Shown here in pieces: positions 26,821 to 39,582 of a stretch of DNA of 64,000 bases. Position numbers and translations under genes: made by a program. This stretch comes from Sitta carolinensis (Eukaryota; Chordata; Aves; Passeriformes; Sittidae): NCBI GenBank assembly GCA_032173965.1, contig CM063284.1, positions 60,510,863 through 60,574,862 of the forward strand. Direction: 5' to 3'. The notes below the pieces were generated by a model. That model was not told where the DNA came from. It searched no databases and saw only the letters and a list, made by a program, of their open reading frames with translations. The stretch's first letter is position 1. Each line of letters opens with the position of its first letter.

Positions 26821-26899
26821 CTAACCCTGAACAGCAGGGTTAATCCCAACCCTTCAGGGTTAATTAAGAGGTAATTGCATGGGCCTCAATTAATCCCTG
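26821..26899. promoter_or_regulatory. Nested inverted repeats with homeodomain and POU-like motifs
   Basis: AACCCTG (26823-26829) and CAGGGTT (26835-26841) form a perfect 7-bp inverted pair. AACCCT and AGGGTT form another at about 26849-26861. CAGGGTTAATTAAGAGG (26855-26871) pairs imperfectly with CCTCAATTAATCCCTG (26884-26899) around a TAATTGCAT core. TAATCCC, a bicoid/OTX-type site, occurs at 26841 and 26891, and GTTAAT recurs. GGGTTA and TAACCC are also units of the telomeric repeat, but three isolated copies are not a telomeric array. The function is inferred only. Confidence 0.3.
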
Positions 26900-29800
26900 T
26901 TTAACTCAGTTGCATGTGATGGAAGGGCACTAGAGATTAATTTGGCATACTGCCTCATCAAATTCATTAATTCCTTTAAATGTGAAAAAATATTTTAAGT
27001 GTGAGGTGACAGCTGTGACTCTTCTGCCCTATGACGGGATCTAGCAGTACTGGGCAAGACCTTAAATATTTGTCATAAGGCTATAGATATCAGTATATTT
27101 GGCTGAGTTAGGGAACTGCTGTCTCTTCCTCTCAGTGGCTACAGAAAATCTTTAAGATACTGAATCACACAGTAGTAAGGACCTGGTCCAATGGAGGAGT
27201 ACCTACTTCTTGAATCCCTGGTGATTTTGGTGGGAATGCTTGCTCCCTCTCTGAATCAGGCCCATGATAGCTTACATGAGTGTGTATTCACAGGGTGATA
27301 TGTTACACAACATACCCTGCTTAGTCTTAATTAAGGTTATAACTGAGAGGATGCAGAAATATTTTGTCATTACTCTGCAGATTACTGAAATTTTAGCTAC
27401 TGCGATTTGACTCTAGCATCTGCTATAATAGTAAACTTAGAGCTAGATGAAAAATTCATATGCGTTAAATTGCTTAACACTGAAAGTATGGCTAAAACAG
27501 CTCAATGCTAGTCTCTAAAGATGTTACTTGAGAGTGTTGAGTAAATACCTGGCTGAGTGGGACAGAAGGGCTCAGATGGGAGGTAGGTTACTAGATTTTT
27601 ACTACTTGCTTTGGTTGGTTATGTCCCTACAAACACTGACCTTGCCCAATACCTGCACATGCCACAAAATACTCTGGTTTTGCCAATTTTCTCGGTTAGG
27701 CTTCCTCCAAACCACAAAACCTGGATGTTCTGTAGCCAGAGTGTACACTCAGTATGAAAGCTGACTCAACTTCTGCTGCAGTACATTGTACCAGGCAGCT
27801 CTCAAGTGATGCTGCTGCAATTTATCACCATAAACTGTTTCATATTGGAACAAACAATACTCATGAGGCAATCTGGATTCAAATTAATTCAAAAGCACCA
27901 TAACTGAAAAGTGAGCAGTCTCTTTGTGTTGTTTCTTTTAACAAGATTTTATGATATGACTAGACTACAAATAGCTCTATTCATGATAAACTGGCAACTT
28001 TGCAAATTGTATATGCTAAAAGCTATTTGTTGTACAAGCTGTTCTGGAAAAAAACTCTTAAATGAAATAAAAAAACCTTCTCTCTGCCAGGGGCATGTGA
28101 GGCATCAGTTGCATGGGTCCTGCTGTGGGTGTCCCATTTCAGGCATCCCATGGCTATGGGAGCAAGGGTGAGAAAAGACCATCTGATCCAAAATCCTTTA
28201 ATTGCTCAAAGTTAGTCATTCCATGGTGTTAGAGAAAAGGACAGGTCCAGTTGGAGACAATTTTCCAGTGTGGTGAGGAAACATGTGAGAACAAAGGGAA
28301 GCATAGAGGTGGCAGAATTGCTTTTGGTCCTAAGCATTTGCAATTTGACTCTCTGGAGCTCCTGCTGTATTCTTTCCCTTTGAAGGCACATCAACGATAT
28401 CTTCCTCCAAAACACCCCAGAAACATCTCCACTTTAATGTTCATTAAGACTGCTGCTATTATCCTTCAGAGATATGCTGTGTTTTCAACATGATCCCAGG
28501 ATATAGTTGTGGATGGACTTATTTTAAGGATAAATGAACAACTGAAAGAGACCTAATATGTTTTTTATACTTCAATCAATGTAATTTATGGTATGGTATG
28601 GAACAAGGTATGGTATGTATTGTCCCTGTAGATATTACTATAGCAAATTGCACCTGTGTTTGGAGACATATATTTCTTGAATATTTGTGTAGTGGACTAA
28701 AATAGTAAATGAAACATCCTACCATTCAATGAAATGCTTTTGCCATCAGAAAGGGAGCATAAATTATCCTTCAAGAATAACTCCTACGAGATATATAAAG
28801 ATGCTGACTGCGACCGGCCAATAAAGCTTTAGTAGTAGCTATGGGAGTATCTCAGAACCAAGGAGAAGAATTATAGTTATGTTTTAATGCACTTATCACA
28901 TCATTCCAATTCCTATCTCCAAGTAAAATTATGTTTCTTGGAAAGTGAGCACTATTTGCTCTGGGCCTTTCTTTTCAAATTACTTTTACTTTCATAATAA
29001 TAATTACATTGGAGGTTAAAAGCTATCTTCAGAGCAATTAGAAGCTCTTGAGGAGAGTTTGTATCTGAATGTGAAGTCATTTATAGGTTCAAATTTCTAT
29101 TATACATATGAGATACACCTAGAAAATAATAGTCCTTGTAAAGGTGCAGCATAAGGTGTGAAAACAGCTGGAGTGAGGTAGGGGTTAGGCATCTGAAGTT
29201 GAAATGTCAAAATTTTCCCAGCTGCCATTTAACGCTACAATGACCAAGATCAGGAGGATGATTGTGTCAAAAGAGATTTGAGGTACATTATATTGTGTTT
29301 GTGAGTAACCACAGAAGTCACCTGCCTTTGGTAGGAATAAAGAAAATTCAGCATTAAGCACTGCAGGAATCCACACAAAATGGGCTGTTTTGTAAGACCA
29401 GTTCAGTATAATGAATTTTTTCTTCCACTGCAGTGAGCTCTTTGTCAGAGGCTTGGCATCTGTCAGTCTCGTTTTCAAACCCTGGTGTAGGAAAGTTGGT
29501 ATTGCTGCCTTCTCTGCCCATCTAAAAAACCTGTATTTAGTGCACGTGTCCAGAACATGGGAACGGAGATTTGGCATGTGTGCAGCAGGAGGTCAATTCT
29601 GTATATCTTGTAATAAATGGCCTAATTATTTGGATAAAAAGTTCGGTGAAATAGAGAGACCCTCTATTCCTGCTGTTATGTGCTTCTAAGTGGGAAAAAT
29701 TTGAGCAGCCTGAAGTGCTTGTCCTGAGGCTTAATTATCTCTTTCACTCAAGGATTGATTCCTAGAAGGAAAACAGTCCCTGACAGAGAAATGGAAGTGC

Positions 29801-32800
29801 AGGCATCTGCCTGCTGGTAAAGTGGTTGTGCTGGCTTGGGGCTGTTTCTCTCCTCAGTAGCAAGCCTCAAGGTGCTCTGTGCAAGGGAGTCACAGTCAGC
29901 AGCACAGAGAAAGCACACAGTTGCCAGAGCAGGACAGCTAATTGGTTTCCCTCCAAGGAATGGAAATGCGACCTGCATTTGCAGTCTCCCATGTCTGCAT
30001 TATCCAGCATTGGGCTGCTGGATAAAATATTGGAGAACTGAAAGAAGAAACATCCTTGTTCCAACTCAGTTTTCTTTTAAGTTGTCCTCTGTCTAACAGA
30101 GTAGAGCTCAGGCTCTGATGTTTGACCATTACTCCTTGAAGATTACCTGTTCAGCTTTCAAAGGGTGACTGCAGTTCCTGATTAAAAGTCTGGGGAAGGA
30201 TGAAGCCCTCTTCAAAGCCAAGCAGGTGCTGGGAAGAGTAGGTGTAGAGTAAATTTTATGCTAGACTTTCACGTATAATGTTATTTGGTCAAGGCAAAAG
30301 AGTGAGCATTTCTCTTTTCTCTTCCAGCCATTGTCAGAAGGGTTTCACAAATGGGATGCACGGCTGTTTGGGATACAAATGTCAGGACAAAGAAAGTCAA
30401 AGGCATAGCAAGAGCTTACAGGATGACTTGTATGGCTCATGGAAACTGAGGCAGGCACTAAGTACCTTTTTGGTCCGTGTTGCAGGCTGGTCTGGGGCTT
30501 TGGGATGGGCAATAACGTAGGAATGTCAGTGGAATAGAAGAATGCGGGTGCTACCCAGAAATTTTGTTTTTTCAGGCTGCAGCATGGTTAGATACACTTG
30601 GAAATCTCACTCTAAATTTGTGCTTACTGTATGGACTACAAGAACAACAAAAATTGTGTTCTTTAAAGGCTAAAAATGAAACAACTTAGCTGGAATCTAA
30701 TTCAGTCCCTCAACTTGGTTTACCAATATATTCTGTGCACTTCATCTGTATGTAGTATGATTGTAATTATGATATCTTTGTTAGTCTGACTCCCCAGAAC
30801 AAAAAAGTGCTTAGACATTAGCTGGCTATCTTCCTGATTTTTAAAGCCAAATGTCTAATTAGAGCACTTCTGTTTCTTACATTTATTTTCAGTTCTAGAG
30901 AGTGAAAGACAAGAAATCTCAACACAGCTGTGGCTCTTTTATAAACTTCAGCTTATTAGAGCTTCTGGGTCAAATTCTCAGGTGGTGCAACTCCACAGAC
31001 TTACTTTCTGTTGGTCTGACTTCAGATATAAAGATAATTTTCTGTACATCTGTCCATATGTGTATTCCTGTGTATATACCAAACCCATAGCTGATATAAA
31101 TCATTGTAGTTCTTTTGGCTTCTGTGAAACTATAGTGATTTCTTACCAGCTGGGTATCCGGTCCACAGCATCTGGTTTTCCTTTTCCCTCCCTTAATAGC
31201 ACTGATGAATCGGAATTCCTGAAGGAGGATAATACTAAACATAATTAGACAGTATATGTTCAAGAAGAAAATTTAATTTGAAGAGGTTTGCAGAGAATTT
31301 TTATTGGCCTCAGGTGGAATGCTGGGATTTTATCTTAATGAGTCCTTTCTACAGATCCATTTCAAAAACTGCATTAGGCTATTATGTGATGGAGTGTACT
31401 TTAATGGTGCATTGCACATATGTTTATTCAGTTGGATTTTAAAGTTCTTCTGTAAATAAGTATAATTATTTTGGGCTGTTAAAAATGGTGTAATAACATA
31501 ACTTGAAATTTTAAAGTATTTACACACAAAGAAGTTTTTTTTTTAACTTTGGCACCTATGTGCATTTTAGAAAGTCCTGTTGGTAACCCAAATATAAGAC
31601 TGTGGACTGGAGCTTTCCTCAAAACTGACTTAATGATTAAGAAATATTTTTTTCTTTTTTTTATTCTTTTTTTTAATATTATTGTGTCCATCAATGACTT
31701 ACAATTCAAATACTCAAATACTGATATTTTATTACTGTATAATATTTTTCCTTTTAAAACCATATCTGGTTGCTATCTTTTTTATTGTGATTGTATAAGT
31801 ACAATATATTTTGAGATTATTTAGCTAAATCCTGTTAGATTTTGTAAATATGTTCAATATACTGGGCGAAGGCTTTCCTTTTCCTGTATCCATTTACCTT
31901 GTACCTTCAGAATAGCTTGTTAAATTTTATTATTAATAATAACAGGCAGTATCTAGCTATCATTTATCATGATATGGTTTTCTTCTAATTCAGATGCTGT
32001 GTTTGGGGCACCTTGTATCAGAAACAGTGTATCAGTTAAAGAAAAAAAACACCACTTGTTTTTGTTGTATTTTTCCCACCATGAAGGTTTGTGGGGGTTG
32101 TCTTTGTGGCCCACATTAAGGGGGAAAACGCAAATCACTCCTGAGCTTAGAGAAGAGGGAGAGAAGCATTAGTGGAGCTGCTAGGTCTGTTTCTCTTCTT
32201 CTATAATTATATTCAAAAAGATGGAACCTTAACAAGGAAGAATTGGAGCTGTTGTACAAAAGAAGCAAGCTACAAGCTCCCTCTCTCCTGGCAAAATGAG
32301 ATTTACAAGGTGATAAAGTCATATGGAAATGGAATGTCTTCCATGTCCCTGGTATTTTTTCACTGTCTAATTACTGCTAGCATAGGGGTCACTCTTTCTT
32401 TTTTTTTTTTTTTTTTAGTTTCTCTGTTAACACTTGTTAAATGAAATTGAAAATCTGCATTGTCTTCTCTATGTGCATAAGACATCCCATCTAGCTGGTG
32501 ATTGAGTTTTTGATGAAACTAGTACTTCAGTGAAAAATTACTTTGTAGCCATTACTTATTCAGAACATGCAATCAGATTGCAAAATATAACTATTCAAAA
32601 CATGTAATGAAACTTGCAAAGCCCTGCTGAACACTGTAGGCAAACAAAGCAGTAACCCCTACTTCTGCATGTAGATTTATGGTTTGTTTAAAAAAAAAAA
32701 AGAAAAAGGAAATAGTAATGAGATAGTCTTTATTTTAGAAATAAATTTTAATAGCCTTCCAAGGAAGGCTCAGGACAGGATTTCAAGCACCAACAGATGA

Positions 32801-35800
32801 TGCTGCTGCCTAAGGATCAGTTGTTCAGAAAACATCTCCCAAGGTCCTGATATGTGAGTTAATCACTGGTTTGCAACAAGTTTTCTAACAGTTTTGAGCA
32901 CCTTTGCCCAGAGTTTGCGTGATGAATGAGCTCACCACACATACTGACGCCATGTGTTCTCTTTAATTTAATTAGCAATTCTTTTTCTAGTTTGAGTACA
33001 ACCACAGTGCAATCTGATCACAGTGACGAGAGAGGCTCTGTGCTTGTACAGACAGCTCTAATGCGGTTACACAGCAAAAATAAATAGTTCACCCTGCAGA
33101 TGTTGCTTCATGTTGCAAGCCTGTTCCTTAATTTACATACAGGTGTAAATGTAATCTCTCTTTGCCTCCTTTTCCAAATATTTTGCACCTCTGTGGCCTT
33201 GGCCTTGGAAACATTCGCAGTTTAAAACCAGAAATGGGCATGAGCACCTGCTGTTTGGAAAGGAGTCTTAATTGGAGTGGGAAGAGGAGAAAGAACATCA
33301 TGTCCAGAAGCAGTCCTTCTCACATAGCCTTTTCCCATCACTGGGACCACTTCTTTAAGAGCATGTGTCTGGCTTCTGTGGGTAAGAGTCACTGCTAGAC
33401 TAAATATCCTACCTTTCTGCTGCTTTTGTTATCCTTCAGGGTGAGAGTGGAGGGAATTCACTTCCATAAAACTGAAACAAAAACTCTGATGTGTGCTGTG
33501 GCAATAAGCAACTCCACATTCTTGCAATTAGATATCATGTTTTGTAAAGGCAATGAAGATACTGGCCCAAACCCAAGTTTCTGAGAGTCCCTAGTATTTT
33601 GGACAACATAATTTTCCTGTGTGTCTCTGTTACGTGAAAGCATCAAACCTGAAACTGGAAAGTAAGTAACACGTAGACAGGAAGCTGACTTCTTGCTAGG
33701 ATGAGAAATTCCTACTTATTTTCTTTTGTGCTATTACAGTAGCAAATACCACAATGTTTAAGGTGTTCAATGCTTGGGAATATAGGGTTGAAAAAACTCC
33801 TGGGACAGTGTTGTAGATACTTGCAGCCTTGAACTGCAGACATATAACATGAGCTAAAGTGACTGTACCTTGGGGGAGGCTGTGGATTCTGGAGCAACCA
33901 ATTAAAGAATAGATCTTTTTCATGTGATTATAAGGGATCTGGGAGATGGGGCCTTGTGAACATCTTCTGCCCCCAAACTGATTTGTGTACATCTTCCTCT
34001 GACTTCCCTCTCTCCTGCTCTTTCTGTAAGAAATTGATAGTTTATTGTTAATAGCACCTTCTTTTCTTTCTTTCCCACCACAGTCAAAATAATCTGATAT
34101 TTTTGTGGAGAAGGAGCTCTGTCAGAAGGGTGCAGAATCTCCAGCAGCAGAATTGCATGTTAAGTTGAGGAATCCTGTCAATCCTTAAGACTGATTGATC
34201 CAACATCACAGGAGTTAACCAATTTTTAGGAAATCAATTTAAATCAAAACCTATTGAGTAAAATAGACTCTGTTCTCACTACAACTTCTGTCTAAAGGAC
34301 TCCAGACTTTCTCGGTTTCAGGAATTCCTATGTGCAAGGGGATTGTAATCAGAAATGTTAGAAATATAAAAAAGGCAGCATTTTATGGAAAGTAGAGGTG
34401 TTTGCAAAGTGTTCCTGAATGGGGCAGAATTCTTCCTCAAAAAATGGTCTGTTCTTCACATTCTAATTAGAGAATTATATTTAATTAACAGGATTCCTGC
34501 CACCTGAGTAGCAGGACTTGCATTTAGGAGGTATGTACAAACCCTGTAGAATCTATTTAGCAGCATTAATGTAAGACTAGGGTAGATTTTATCCATGTGG
34601 CAAGACTAATGTGATTTTGGCTTACTGTAGTTGTCATGAGTGTCTGAGATGATGCTTTATTTATATTTCCTTTTCTTTTGAATTCTTTTTGTTGACAAAG
34701 CATAAAAGGATTTCAACGTGTTTCCATTTAGTAGCCTGGACTACTCAAAACCTTGACTTTCATTCCTCTTACGAGAGGCTGGTCTGGTTAGCTTATTAAA
34801 ACAGAAATTGCTTAACAAAGCATATACTAATGTTATTTGTTGTAATTGAGTCCTGAAATAATATTCTAAATGATACACAAGTTTATCTATTGGGACAGTT
34901 AGGGGAAGATTTTTTCATTTTGGAAGAACAAGCCAGCTCCTAATGCTCTTATTTATTTATAGCCATCAGTGTGACTACATTCATGGAACATCCCCCCCCA
35001 CACACACACATTTCTGAGTATATACTGTAAGTTTAGGTTTACAGCAAGTAACCTTGTAGTTTGAGATGTAAGGGCCATGAAACCCTAAACAGAAACTGTT
35101 AAGATGAAATTTTTCTTAGAAAATGACTGTCTATGACTGAAAATGGCATCAAAACCTCCTGGGTTTCATTATAAATTTTATCTGGAAAGCTCTGGATTTT
35201 TTCCACAAGACAAGTCAGTTGCTACACTAAAATCCTGTTTTTAGATTTGAATTTTTCACAGGGAAAAGCCTCATGTGTCAAAGTGGCTAGGTACATTTCA
35301 CTGATGTATTTGATTTTGGTTATAATTTGACACAGAAAATGTGTACTTCTTTATGATCAAACTGCAGGAGGGAGATATTTTCTTCTACTCAGATTCACTC
35401 CCAAAAGACTGGCCAGTCTTTGTAATGATGCTGTCTATGCACACAAATATAGAGGAAAAGACAAACAACTTTCCTAAGAATAGTTATTCCAAAATGATCT
35501 ACGGCAAAAGTAAACCAATGGAGTTGCAATGACTATTTAGAAATGCTGTTCAGCTTAGAATCAAGTTAAGAACATGAAGGAAACACCCGCACCAGGAAAC
35601 TGATGCACTTAATTAGATCTTGAATTTCCATGCAGTTTAAGGATGGATTGGGCTAGTTGTTCTCCCTTTTGTGTGCCCTTTTGCAGAGGGTAATTGGTGG
35701 GGGGCAATAGAGTTATAGAGTTATTTCATTTATCGTCCCAGAATCTGAGTCTGCTGCTACAGGCTGTCAGCTACCAGCAAACAAGCACTTCATTTAAAAT

Positions 35801-36049
35801 ACTGTTGAAAAGTTGGGCGCAGTCCTGTTGCATCTGGTATGCAGATGGGATGCTACTTTTTTGTTCAAATAAACAGAAGAAGCAATTAAGCTCCTTTTGG
35901 AGTAAGATATCTGAAACAATAGGAGGCACAATCTGAAACACAAGCTCAATCAGATACTGAGCCATGTGGAAAGCGGAGTTTTATAAAGTGTTGAATGCAA
36001 GCATAGATTGGGTAAGTGGGGTTTGGGACTTTTTTTTCTTTTCCCTTGT
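26900..36049. other. Long non-coding stretch, nothing recognised
   Basis: AT-rich sequence with short homopolymers (T run at 32399-32416) and a C8(CA)6 microsatellite at 34992-35010. The longest open frame is a 130-codon minus-strand frame at 29185-29577 with no recognisable domain; a 92-codon frame on the opposite strand overlaps it. Nothing here is supported as a gene. Confidence 0.5.
34992..35010. repeat. C8 run followed by (CA)6
   Basis: Eight C residues pass directly into CA dinucleotides. Confidence 0.9.
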
Positions 36050-36165
36050 TTTTGGAGTTATCTGGGTATGAACAAAAATATGAGCAGGAGAAGGGATGGC
36101 AGCAAGAGAGGACAGAGAAAAATGTTCCTGAACTTCCCATTTTGTTATTCAGTTTCCTGTACTAC
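36050..36165 (+). repeat. Local direct duplication, copy A
   Basis: From CTGGGTATGAACAAA (36062) to CTGTACTACT (about 36165) this matches copy B at 36889-37004. There are about 18 mismatches in 107 bases and no gaps. The copies lie about 840 bases apart in the same orientation. A T/C-rich stretch ending TTTTTGGAG precedes copy A. The family is not recognised. Confidence 0.75.
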
Positions 36166-36487
36166 TCTGAAACACCCAAGACATGACAGCAGTCTTTGCC
36201 TTCCTCCCTGGCAGTGCTGTGTAGGATCCCAAGGCCCCACAGACTGTCACTGCTACAGAACAATTGCAGATGATTCCCTCTGCCTATGAAAAAGCAGCTG
36301 ACACACAAAGATTTCTGTGTTCTGATTGCAAGCACCCCATTGACACTGTCACACGTTTGCATCTCTAAGTGTGATTACTCTTCTTTTTACACTTGCAATT
36401 ATTTTCCAGGCAAAAAACAATCCTATACCTTTTTTTTTTCTTTGTTTTGTTCTTTATGACTGTTGCTGAGTGGTTTTGGCAGTGTGG

Positions 36488-36489
<2 letters not shown>

Positions 36490-36531
<42 letters not shown>
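36490..36531. repeat. Poly(T) run, 42 bases
   Basis: Uninterrupted T homopolymer lying between the two duplicated segments. It is the longest homopolymer in the window, so its exact length is likely to be assembly-sensitive. Confidence 0.92.
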
Positions 36532-36532
<1 letters not shown>

Positions 36533-36888
36533 ACCCAGTAGGAGAGACAGCTTATGCATATGAATATATATATACTGCACAGAAATATATACAAAATACT
36601 TTTTGGAAAAAAATGGTTTTAAATGATATATTTATTGTCCTCAAGAATGCAATACTGGTATGTGAAGTGGCAAACATATGTACTCACAGTTTTGGAATTT
36701 GATGTATCTTGTTTTAAAATAACATTTTGCATGTGTCCCATTAAGTTACATCTCAGTAACACAGATAAATTAGTCTTCATCTTGCCTTTTCTTTTTTTTA
36801 AGAGTGTATGCTATTTAACATGACAGCATAATTTCTCATGTTTTCATGTGAAATGTAAAAGATTTTTCCCAAACGGTTCCACCTGTCT

Positions 36889-37004
36889 GTCTTGGGAGAG
36901 CTGGGTATGAACAAAGATATGATGAGAAGGAGGGATGGCAGCAAGAGGGGACACAGGACAAAAGCCCTGAAGTTCCCAGTTTGTTATGCAGTGTCCTATA
37001 CTAC
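36889..37004 (+). repeat. Local direct duplication, copy B
   Basis: Partner of copy A. Shared blocks include AGGGATGGCAGCAAGAG, TTTGTTAT and TACTACT. One reading frame is open in both copies, with matching peptide segments such as RRRDGSKRG. Most base differences change amino acids, so the pair shows no sign of selection for that frame. The sequence before it (CTGTCTGTCTTGGGAG) is again pyrimidine-rich and ends in AG. Confidence 0.75.
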
Positions 37005-39070
37005 TGCTTCATTTAATGGAAGACAAGAGTTCCTGACTGAGACATTGCCACTCATCCTCCAGATTTTAAGCTCATGTCAATGGCAGTGCAAATGATTGAC
37101 CCCTACTTTGAAGAACACGCAGAGGCAAACAGTTGACCATGAAATAAAATTGTTTTACCATTGTTAATATTATGACTTTCTTTTCATTCGATGAAGAAAA
37201 TAAATTCTTTCTGAAGGGAAATAGAACAAAATGTTATAGTATCTTTTTGTTTGACATCTACAACTGCTATGTACAAAAGCAAAGGAAGTAAACGTAGGGA
37301 CAGAAACTATTTACCTAATTCAGCTTTAGCCTGCAAATAGCATTTGTAGTCCTACAATTCTGTCGTAAAAGCAGAAAAATAAGAAAATACATGAAACAAA
37401 GGGGTTTATTATACAGTAAAATCCCTGTTACTGAATCAGATTACTTATATGGTGGGGAAAAATAGGTGATCTTTCTGATCCAGCTGCTGCCTGAAATATG
37501 GTCTGAGAGAAATCCTGGGTGTATGTCAGCTTCTCCACCAATCTAATAATAAGAAGCACTATGTCTCCTCTTATAAACTTTATCATGTACAATATAGTAT
37601 GCAGTTAAAATACATTAATCAAAATCTTTACATATAAAACCTGTTAAATAAAAATGTTCAAGAAAATATTTGGGGTATCGTCAGAAAAAACAAGAATTTT
37701 TGGAGGGTTTTGAGTAAAATGAAAATAAAAGTTTTCATTAATTAAGATTCAACCTTAATTGAAACAAAATTGTTTTCTTTCAGTTTTTGGTTACATTTTG
37801 CTTTACTTCTACAGGTCCTGGTAAAATGAATTAATCTTTTATAGTTAAAATCAAGGCTTTTCCAAACAAGTCATATTTCTGACACAAAACATTTTGCTTT
37901 AAATGTCAAGGAGAAATATTTCAACTAACTTTATGGATACTACCATTAGATTTATTGGTAGAAAACATACTCCAAATTTGGTGCATTTGTAGGTAAGATT
38001 TACCTTCTCCGTCAAGACTGTTTAGCAAAGTTGATTTTCAACTCCCCTCCCCTTAAAACCAGTTTTATTAGAGTTCAAGCTGTATAGAACTCCAGACTGT
38101 TAAATTATGCATAAAATTCAGTGTTTCTGATATGCCTTTGGATTTCTCTCCATACGTATAATGACTTTGCACTATACTCTTTTCTATATGTTGGTGCATT
38201 TACTTCTGCTTTTGTTAATCTTACAGTATGCTCTTGAGACCTTCTGACTTTTGTGAGCTCCAATGAAAATCCCTCTAGGGACAATATTTATCCTTAAAAA
38301 CATTAATGAAGCCTGTGATTTATTCTCATCTTAAAATCTTGATAGTTCAGCTTTCAGGATGAAGAGAGTAAAAGTACCAATGTACTCAACTGGAGCAGTG
38401 TTTAGGCTGAAAACAGGTGTTATGCACTCTTGTACAGAATCAAATCCATTAATAAATATTCTACTGCAAAAATGAAGAAAGAGATAAAGGCAGACGGACC
38501 CTTGAAATTCTTTAGACCATCAAGCTGTTGTCTACTTGGTTGTTTTTTTAAAACATTCCATGTTTTTAATGTAAATCACAACAGGTTCCTATAACAAGTA
38601 CTCCTAAGCTTACCTCACCTCTTGTGGTAGGTTTCCTGGGGCCAGCCAAATGTAGTATACTTCCAACTGACTCTTGCTCATCCAGCAGCAAGTCTAAGGT
38701 TTGTTTTAAATACCATTGAAACTCAGAAAAGAGCAAACTGAAGCATAAGAATGAAGTATGAACTTGATACACTGTACTTTACATGAACCTTTACAGCAGC
38801 CACTGCTAAATTTCAAAATGAATATACATGAGCTAAGCCTAAGGCTACTAAGACTGGTATCACCCCTCCACCCTGGTTCCAAGCACTGACATGTACTTCT
38901 TTCCAGGCTGTTTTGAGGTAAGTCATCTCCCAGGCAACCTTTTTACATCATCTCTCTCTTGCTCTCCTCTTCTTCCTTTTTATATAACATTGCAGCTGAG
39001 CATTGCTGATCTATTTAAGGGTGTCCAGTAGAATGCTTTTTGCAGACAAGCGTCTAATATGTGTCAAATT

Positions 39071-39093
39071 AAAAAAAAAAAAAAAAAAAAAAA
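39071..39093. repeat. Poly(A) run, 23 bases
   Basis: Uninterrupted A homopolymer, no retroposon body recognised before it. Confidence 0.9.
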
Positions 39094-39498
39094 TTTAAAC
39101 GGATGCCTTGGTTTAGCTCTTAACTCTTATAATTACCCTAGCAAAGGTCTCTATCTAGGGGAATGAAGGAATATGAAACAGTTTTTCACATGAATATGAA
39201 GCATTCATATCTGTTGCTGATTTTTTAATTTCAACTGTCATTCCTTTTGCCACCACCAGCTACTCTTTTACATGTTATATTCTATTGATTTGTATAGCAG
39301 ACCACTCATTAAGTTGCTGTTGTATAATGTTTTGCTGCTGGAAAAGAATTAGTAGGTGCTATGAGTGCTGTAGAACAAGTTACAAAAGGCTATACATCAG
39401 AAAAGGATGGACATGTTGTTCATAGGATGAGGAAGTTAATATCCCATATAGAGTTGGATTCACAGTTGCAAGCTTCTATTTCAACTAGCTACAATGTT

Positions 39499-39582
39499 AA
39501 ACCCCCACCTCCCCCCCCCCAAACCCAAAAAATAGGTTTTGCAGTATTTTGCTTTTATGTTTTTTTTTTTTTTTTTTTCCCT
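39499..39582. repeat. Low-complexity tract: C-run, A/C block, T-run
   Basis: ACCCCCACC and a C run of 11, then AAACCCAAAAAA, and after a short unique stretch an 18-base T run. Confidence 0.85.

Noticed and set aside
26821..26866. Interstitial telomeric repeat
   Set aside because: Only isolated GGGTTA and TAACCC units in alternating orientation; no tandem array.
29185..29577. 130-codon minus-strand frame with a C-terminal hydrophobic patch
   Set aside because: Single isolated frame without domain, start context or splice signals; chance-sized for 64 kb.
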